17,817 bases of DNA from NCBI GenBank assembly GCA_007128275.1, contig SKXR01000220.1, positions 1-17,817 on the forward strand, in the 5' to 3' direction. The DNA is from Kiritimatiellia bacterium (GTDB lineage: Bacteria > Verrucomicrobiota > Kiritimatiellia > SLAD01). A program made the translations under genes and the position numbers. The notes under the pieces were generated by a model that saw nothing but the letters and a program-made list of their open reading frames with translations, had not been told where the DNA came from and did not search any database. This document shows, in pieces, positions 14,545-17,817 of the stretch (positions within the stretch are counted from its first letter, which is position 1; each line of letters begins with the position of its first letter).

Positions 14545-15534
14545 CTACTGGTCCAGCAGCGCAAAGACGGATTCCGCCACCCGTTCCGGCCGGAGATCGC
14601 GCATGCAGGCAATGTCCTTCTCCGGCCGCAGACAGACGCGGGAACGGCAGGGCTGACAGGACAACCCACCATGCTGCAACACGCGATGCCCCGTCCCGTA
14701 CGGCCCCGTACGTTTCGGATCGGTCGAGCCGAAGAGGGCGAGTACGGGCACCCCGAGAGCAGCCGCCATATGCATGGGACCGGAATCGACGGTGATGACC
14801 AAGTCCATCTTGTTCAGATATCCGCCTAATTCAGGGATGCTTGTTTGTCCGCACAGATTACGTGCGGGCGTCCCGGCCATGCGTTCAATGGATGCACAGA
14901 CGGCCATGTCCTCTTTCCCGCCCAGCAAGAAGGCGGTTCCCCCTACCCGTTCATGCACGGAACGGATCAACGCGGCAACGTGTTCCGGCGGCCAGTTCTT
15001 GGTGATCCAACGCGAACAGGGCAGATACGCCACACGCAGCGACACTTCGTCCAAGGACGGTTCCGGGAACGTCACAGGAAAGACGGTCGCCCCCGCGGCC
15101 ACATCAAAATGGCGCACAAAATCCAATGCCTCCTCGACCGCATGTCGCGCTTTATCCGGTGACCCGGCAATCTCATGGTAAAAGAGCTTGGCGCCTTCCC
15201 GATGATACGACGGACCGATCCGGCTTTGCGCGCGCGATAAACGCGCGCTCAGCCCACTCTTGAACAGACCCTGAAAATCAAAGACATAGTCGTACGTCTC
15301 CCTTCGCAGATCGGAAATCCATGACGGGAAAGAACGGAAGAATCGGCGGCGCGGAAACGTCAATACTCGGTCCACATCGTCAAAACAGGAGACCAACTCC
15401 GCGTATTCCGGTTGCGTCATCCAATCGATCGAAAGGCCGAGCCCTTCCTTCAATAGATGCACGGCGGGCAGCACGTGAAACAGGTCGCCCAGGGAACTGA
15501 GCTTGACGACCAAGGCTTTGTATGACTTTGCCAT
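14545..15534 (-). CDS. glycosyltransferase family 9, ADP-heptose:LPS heptosyltransferase-like
   Basis: This 329-residue protein is a GT-B enzyme of the heptosyltransferase family. The N-terminal KALVVKLSSLGDLFHVLPAV (6-25) matches the WaaC/WaaF start, and the C-terminal VITVDSGPMHMAAALGVPVL (248-267) followed by LFGSTDPKRTGPYG is the nucleotide-sugar site. Near the end, cysteines in SCQPCRSRVC and ACMRDL fit a pattern often seen in this family. The enzyme would transfer heptose from ADP-heptose to the inner core of lipopolysaccharide on the cytoplasmic face of the inner membrane; whether it is a WaaC, WaaF or WaaQ type cannot be decided. It starts 8 bp after argF ends, with a weak ribosome site, so it is read with the pyrB-argF transcript and has no biochemical link to it. 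Confidence 0.9.
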   Translation of the reverse strand: MAKSYKALVVKLSSLGDLFHVLPAVHLLKEGLGLSIDWMTQPEYAELVSCFDDVDRVLTFPRRRFFRSFPSWISDLRRETYDYVFDFQGLFKSGLSARLSRAQSRIGPSYHREGAKLFYHEIAGSPDKARHAVEEALDFVRHFDVAAGATVFPVTFPEPSLDEVSLRVAYLPCSRWITKNWPPEHVAALIRSVHERVGGTAFLLGGKEDMAVCASIERMAGTPARNLCGQTSIPELGGYLNKMDLVITVDSGPMHMAAALGVPVLALFGSTDPKRTGPYGTGHRVLQHGGLSCQPCRSRVCLRPEKDIACMRDLRPERVAESVFALLDQ

Positions 15535-15542
15535 GGAGCAGA

Positions 15543-16487
15543 CTACGACAGTCGCCCCGCCGCTTTCAGCAGGGTGATGAGGACCGCCTTTTGCGCGTGC
15601 AACCGGTTTTCCGCCTGATCGAACACGACGGAATGCGGGCCGTCGATCACGTCCGCGGTTTGTTCATAGCCGCGCATGGCCGGCAGGCAATTCATGAAAA
15701 TCGCATCCTTGGATGCGGCCTGCATGATCGCCGCATTCACTTGAAACGGGGTGAATAGTTTCACCCGGGCGTCGAGCTGTTCCCGGGGAATGTGATAGCT
15801 CATCCAGGAATCCGTATAGACCACGTCGGCGCCGACCGCGGCCGTGTGGGCGTCGTGCATAATCTCCACGCGCGATCCGCTGACCGTCGCCAACGCGCCG
15901 GCTTTTTCGATGACGGCGTCTTGAGGGGAATAGGCGGCGCCTTCCGGACAACCGATGGAAATGTTCACCCCGGTCAGGGCACAGCCCATCATCAGGGAAT
16001 GCGTGACATTGTTGTTGCTGTCGCCGAGATAAGCCAATTTCAGCCCTTTCAAAGCGCCCTTCTTCTCACGCACGGTTAGCAAGTCGGCTAGGATTTGGCA
16101 GGGATGCGCCAAATCGGTCAACGCATTGATGACGGGCACGTCCGCGTGATGCGCCAATTCCACGATATGTGCGTGCTCAAAGAGCCGCGCCATAACCACA
16201 TCCACATACCGGCTGAATGTCTTCGCCGTATCGTGCAGCGTTTCCTTCCCTGCGCCCATCGGCGAGGTGCTGGTGTCGTAGTAGATCGCGTGTCCGCCCA
16301 TCTGCGTCATCCCCGTTTCAAAGGACAGTCGTGTACGCAGACTCGGTTTCTCGAAGATCATCAACAACGTGCGTTGCCGAAGGGCGTCGGCGTAGTTTTC
16401 CGGAGCCGTCTTGACGTCCTGCGCCAGCGCGAGTGTCTGCGCCACCTGTTCCGGGGTCCAGTCGTCCAATGTCAATAAATGCATCAT
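15543..16487 (-). CDS. argF: ornithine carbamoyltransferase
   Basis: This 314-residue enzyme transfers the carbamoyl group from carbamoyl phosphate to L-ornithine, forming citrulline in arginine synthesis. The phosphate-binding loop is FEKPSLRTRLSFE (45-57), the HPCQ motif is at 128-131, GDSNNNVTHSL at 155-165 and the C-terminal AENRLHAQKAV at 292-302. Two substrate-binding motifs differ from the common form: the SMG loop reads DSWMSYHI (226-233), and HCLPA reads NCLPA (266-270). The overall family assignment is secure because of length and the other motifs; N-acetyl- or N-succinyl-ornithine as substrate cannot be fully excluded. The start codon, ATG 16487, has GAGG eight bases upstream. It follows pyrB after 21 bp and precedes the GT9 gene by 8 bp. 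It is cytoplasmic and probably trimeric. Confidence 0.9.
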   Translation of the reverse strand: MMHLLTLDDWTPEQVAQTLALAQDVKTAPENYADALRQRTLLMIFEKPSLRTRLSFETGMTQMGGHAIYYDTSTSPMGAGKETLHDTAKTFSRYVDVVMARLFEHAHIVELAHHADVPVINALTDLAHPCQILADLLTVREKKGALKGLKLAYLGDSNNNVTHSLMMGCALTGVNISIGCPEGAAYSPQDAVIEKAGALATVSGSRVEIMHDAHTAAVGADVVYTDSWMSYHIPREQLDARVKLFTPFQVNAAIMQAASKDAIFMNCLPAMRGYEQTADVIDGPHSVVFDQAENRLHAQKAVLITLLKAAGRLS

Positions 16488-16508
16488 ATCAAATACCTCG
16501 TGTTCTGA

Positions 16509-17594
16509 TTACCTAATCAAGTCCTGGTAATACCGGTCAACTTCGTTATCACGCTCAAAGATACTTAACATCAGGGCCACGCGGACCCACATCCCGTTTC
16601 GCACTTGACGCCAGTACATGGCGCGCGGGTCGCTGTCCACGGCCGGATCAATCTCGTCTCGGCGCGGCAACGGATGCATCAGGATCGCGTGCGGCTTCAG
16701 CAGGGCCAGGTCTTCCTGGCAGAAATGATATCCGCTGGTGTCGATGGCGCGGCTTTCCTGGGCCTGATCCCATTCATCCTGAATGCGAGTCATGTATATC
16801 GCGTCCACTTCGGGAATGACGGAGCGAAAATCATCGGTGACCTCATACACCATTCCCGCCGCATCCAACACCTCGAGGATGTCGTCCCCGATCTGCAAGG
16901 AATCCGGCGCGACGAAGTAAGCCTTCACGCCCTTGTAATGACGCAACAGGCAAGCCAGCGAGCGGACCGTTCGACCGCGGGCCAGATCCCCGACAAACGC
17001 GATCTGTTTGCCGTCGATACCGCCATGCTCATCGAAACTGCGTTGCAACGTGTAAATGTCCAGCAGGGCTTGGGTCGGATGCTGGTCTTTGCCCGATCCG
17101 GCATTCATGACCGGCACGGGCCGATCCGTATTGGACAGCAGCCACGCAATGCGTTCGGCAAAACCGCCGATCGGATGCCGCATGATCAGCAGATCGAAAT
17201 AGGAGCTGAACGTGCGCACCGAGTCCTCCTGGGATTCGCCTTTGATCTCGCTGGACGTCGTGGCGTCGCGCACTTCCGCGGTCTGCATGCCCAGGATCTG
17301 GCAGGCGGCATAGAAAGACAGAAATGTACGCGTCGAAGGTTGCGCGAAATACAACATCGCGCGTTTTTCGGACACGAGATCCTGAAGAAAGCGCATGCCG
17401 CCGCGCGTCTTCGCGATTTTGCGGACCCGGGTGGCGAGGTCGCATAGTCGTTCCATCGTGGGGCGGTCATACTGTTGGGCGAACAGAATATGATAGGGTT
17501 TCCCGTCGCGAAGAAAGAGCGGTGCGCGATCGTTGACGGGCAACTCCTGGTAATCCGTCCAGGTAACATGTTTGAGCGGGTTGTCTCTATACAT
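16509..17594 (-). CDS. pyrB: aspartate carbamoyltransferase catalytic chain
   Basis: This 361-residue enzyme makes N-carbamoyl-L-aspartate from carbamoyl phosphate and aspartate, the committed step of pyrimidine synthesis. Key residues are visible: STRT (87-90), Lys118 in KGES, Arg139 in IMRHP, HPTQ (172-175), VGDLARGRTVRSL (201-213), Arg270 and Gln272 in TRIQDE, and HPLPRRDEI (307-315). It is about 50 residues longer than E. coli PyrB (around 310), mainly through an N-terminal extension of about 35-40 residues of unknown role. GGAG lies ten nucleotides before ATG 17594, inside a potential hairpin. No regulatory chain (pyrI) or dihydroorotase is seen next to it. It is the first gene of a pyrB-argF-GT9 operon, which places the two carbamoyl-phosphate-consuming transferases under one transcript. 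Confidence 0.94.
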   Translation of the reverse strand: MYRDNPLKHVTWTDYQELPVNDRAPLFLRDGKPYHILFAQQYDRPTMERLCDLATRVRKIAKTRGGMRFLQDLVSEKRAMLYFAQPSTRTFLSFYAACQILGMQTAEVRDATTSSEIKGESQEDSVRTFSSYFDLLIMRHPIGGFAERIAWLLSNTDRPVPVMNAGSGKDQHPTQALLDIYTLQRSFDEHGGIDGKQIAFVGDLARGRTVRSLACLLRHYKGVKAYFVAPDSLQIGDDILEVLDAAGMVYEVTDDFRSVIPEVDAIYMTRIQDEWDQAQESRAIDTSGYHFCQEDLALLKPHAILMHPLPRRDEIDPAVDSDPRAMYWRQVRNGMWVRVALMLSIFERDNEVDRYYQDLIR

Positions 17595-17603
17595 GACGTT
17601 TCT

Positions 17604-17646
17604 TCTCCGAATCCGGGTGAAACACGCAAATCAGTTGCTTCGGAGA
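17604..17646 (-). promoter_or_regulatory. pyrB: pyrB leader hairpin that sequesters the ribosome-binding site
   Basis: An 8-bp perfect inverted repeat, TTCGGAGA (downstream arm) and TCTCCGAA (upstream arm), lies just before pyrB with a 27-nt loop. The downstream arm contains the GGAG Shine-Dalgarno, nine nucleotides before the start codon on the minus strand. Folding would block ribosome access; the loop has no evident match to a known riboswitch. Translational control is inferred from position only. Confidence 0.45.
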
Positions 17647-17700
17647 GTACCGGAAAGAGACGTGAATGGAAGCCGCTTTTTTGGGCGCACAGCGGGAAAG

Positions 17701-17769
17701 TGGAGCGGGAGACCGGGATCGAACCGGCGACCCCGCGCGGCGCGGGGCGAGCGTTCAGCCCTGTCCCGC
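17701..17769 (-). tRNA. tRNA-Gly-like gene, degenerate or partial
   Basis: The minus strand carries a convincing tRNA 3' end: a T arm (stem 17712-17716 with 17724-17728, TTCGATC loop), an acceptor 3' strand CTCCCGC (17705-17711), discriminator U and encoded CCA (17701-17703). CTCCCGC-UCCA matches bacterial tRNA-Gly acceptors. The first part is odd. A 5' strand GCGGGAC (17763-17769) pairs with the acceptor except for a C-C mismatch at the last pair, and the D arm does not form a good stem. The anticodon-arm region is an extremely GC-rich hairpin, CCCCGCG-CGG-loop (17731-17747), whose loop lacks U33. Total length is 69 nt, short for a tRNA. It may be a tRNA-Gly remnant, such as an integration-site fragment, rather than a working gene. 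Confidence 0.45.
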
Positions 17770-17817
17770 GTCTTCGCGGGATTGGGAAGCTTGCACAAAC
17801 AGAAATCGTCGGGCGCC

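Noticed and set aside
17701..17817. tmRNA (ssrA) or tRNA-Sec
   Set aside because: The acceptor lacks the GGG start and G-U pair required in tmRNA, no tag-coding stretch is visible, and no UCA anticodon loop or 8-bp acceptor is found for tRNA-Sec.

Overview
The window reads as a chromosomal segment of a Gram-negative bacterium with fairly high GC content. Three things argue for an outer membrane: a heptosyltransferase-like GT9 enzyme, two lipoproteins, and an outer-membrane style secreted repertoire. SHD1 domains, ankyrin lipoproteins, several bactofilins and a divergent MurC-like ligase together suggest the PVC superphylum (Kiritimatiellota, Verrucomicrobia, Lentisphaerae or Planctomycetes). 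This is inferred from domain content and has not been tested with a phylogeny. Coding density is high, no insertion sequences or CRISPR arrays are seen, and no gene-free stretch exceeds 300 bp.

Region 1 (1-6299, minus strand) is one probable transcription unit. It reads, in order of transcription: a small bactofilin, a zinc-ribbon bactofilin, a MurC/Mpl-like Mur ligase that overlaps the bactofilin by 4 bp, a DUF2007-type small protein, a class I SAM methyltransferase, a UbiH-like FAD monooxygenase overlapping the methyltransferase, and a MATE efflux transporter cut by the window edge. The first half looks like a cell-shape and peptidoglycan module. The second half looks like a lipid or quinone tailoring pair plus an exporter.

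Region 2 (6472-8631, plus strand) carries an ankyrin-SHD1 lipoprotein, a STAS anti-sigma-factor antagonist placed 11 bp downstream behind a perfect Shine-Dalgarno sequence, an intergenic gap with three small hairpins, and an M50 site-2 protease. It ends tail to tail with region 3.

Region 3 (8640-11550, minus strand) holds a TrkA-C-containing SLC13-type transporter downstream of a secreted thioredoxin-fold protein that has lost both active-site cysteines. Divergent from it, on the plus strand, is a cytoplasmic GH13 alpha-amylase-family enzyme (11642-13177).

Region 4 (13188-17594, minus strand) begins, in transcription order, with pyrB (aspartate carbamoyltransferase), argF (ornithine carbamoyltransferase) and a GT9 heptosyltransferase-like gene in a tight operon. 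A separate lipoprotein gene follows, encoding ankyrin repeats, an SHD1 domain and a phospholipase D domain in one chain. The pyrB leader can form a hairpin that buries its ribosome-binding site. At the right edge lies the 3' end of a tRNA-Gly-like gene whose 5' half looks degenerate.

The most unusual items are the ankyrin-SHD1-PLD lipoprotein and its ankyrin-SHD1 paralogue, the bactofilin/zinc-ribbon bactofilin/Mur-ligase operon, the pyrB leader hairpin and the tRNA-Gly-like fragment.
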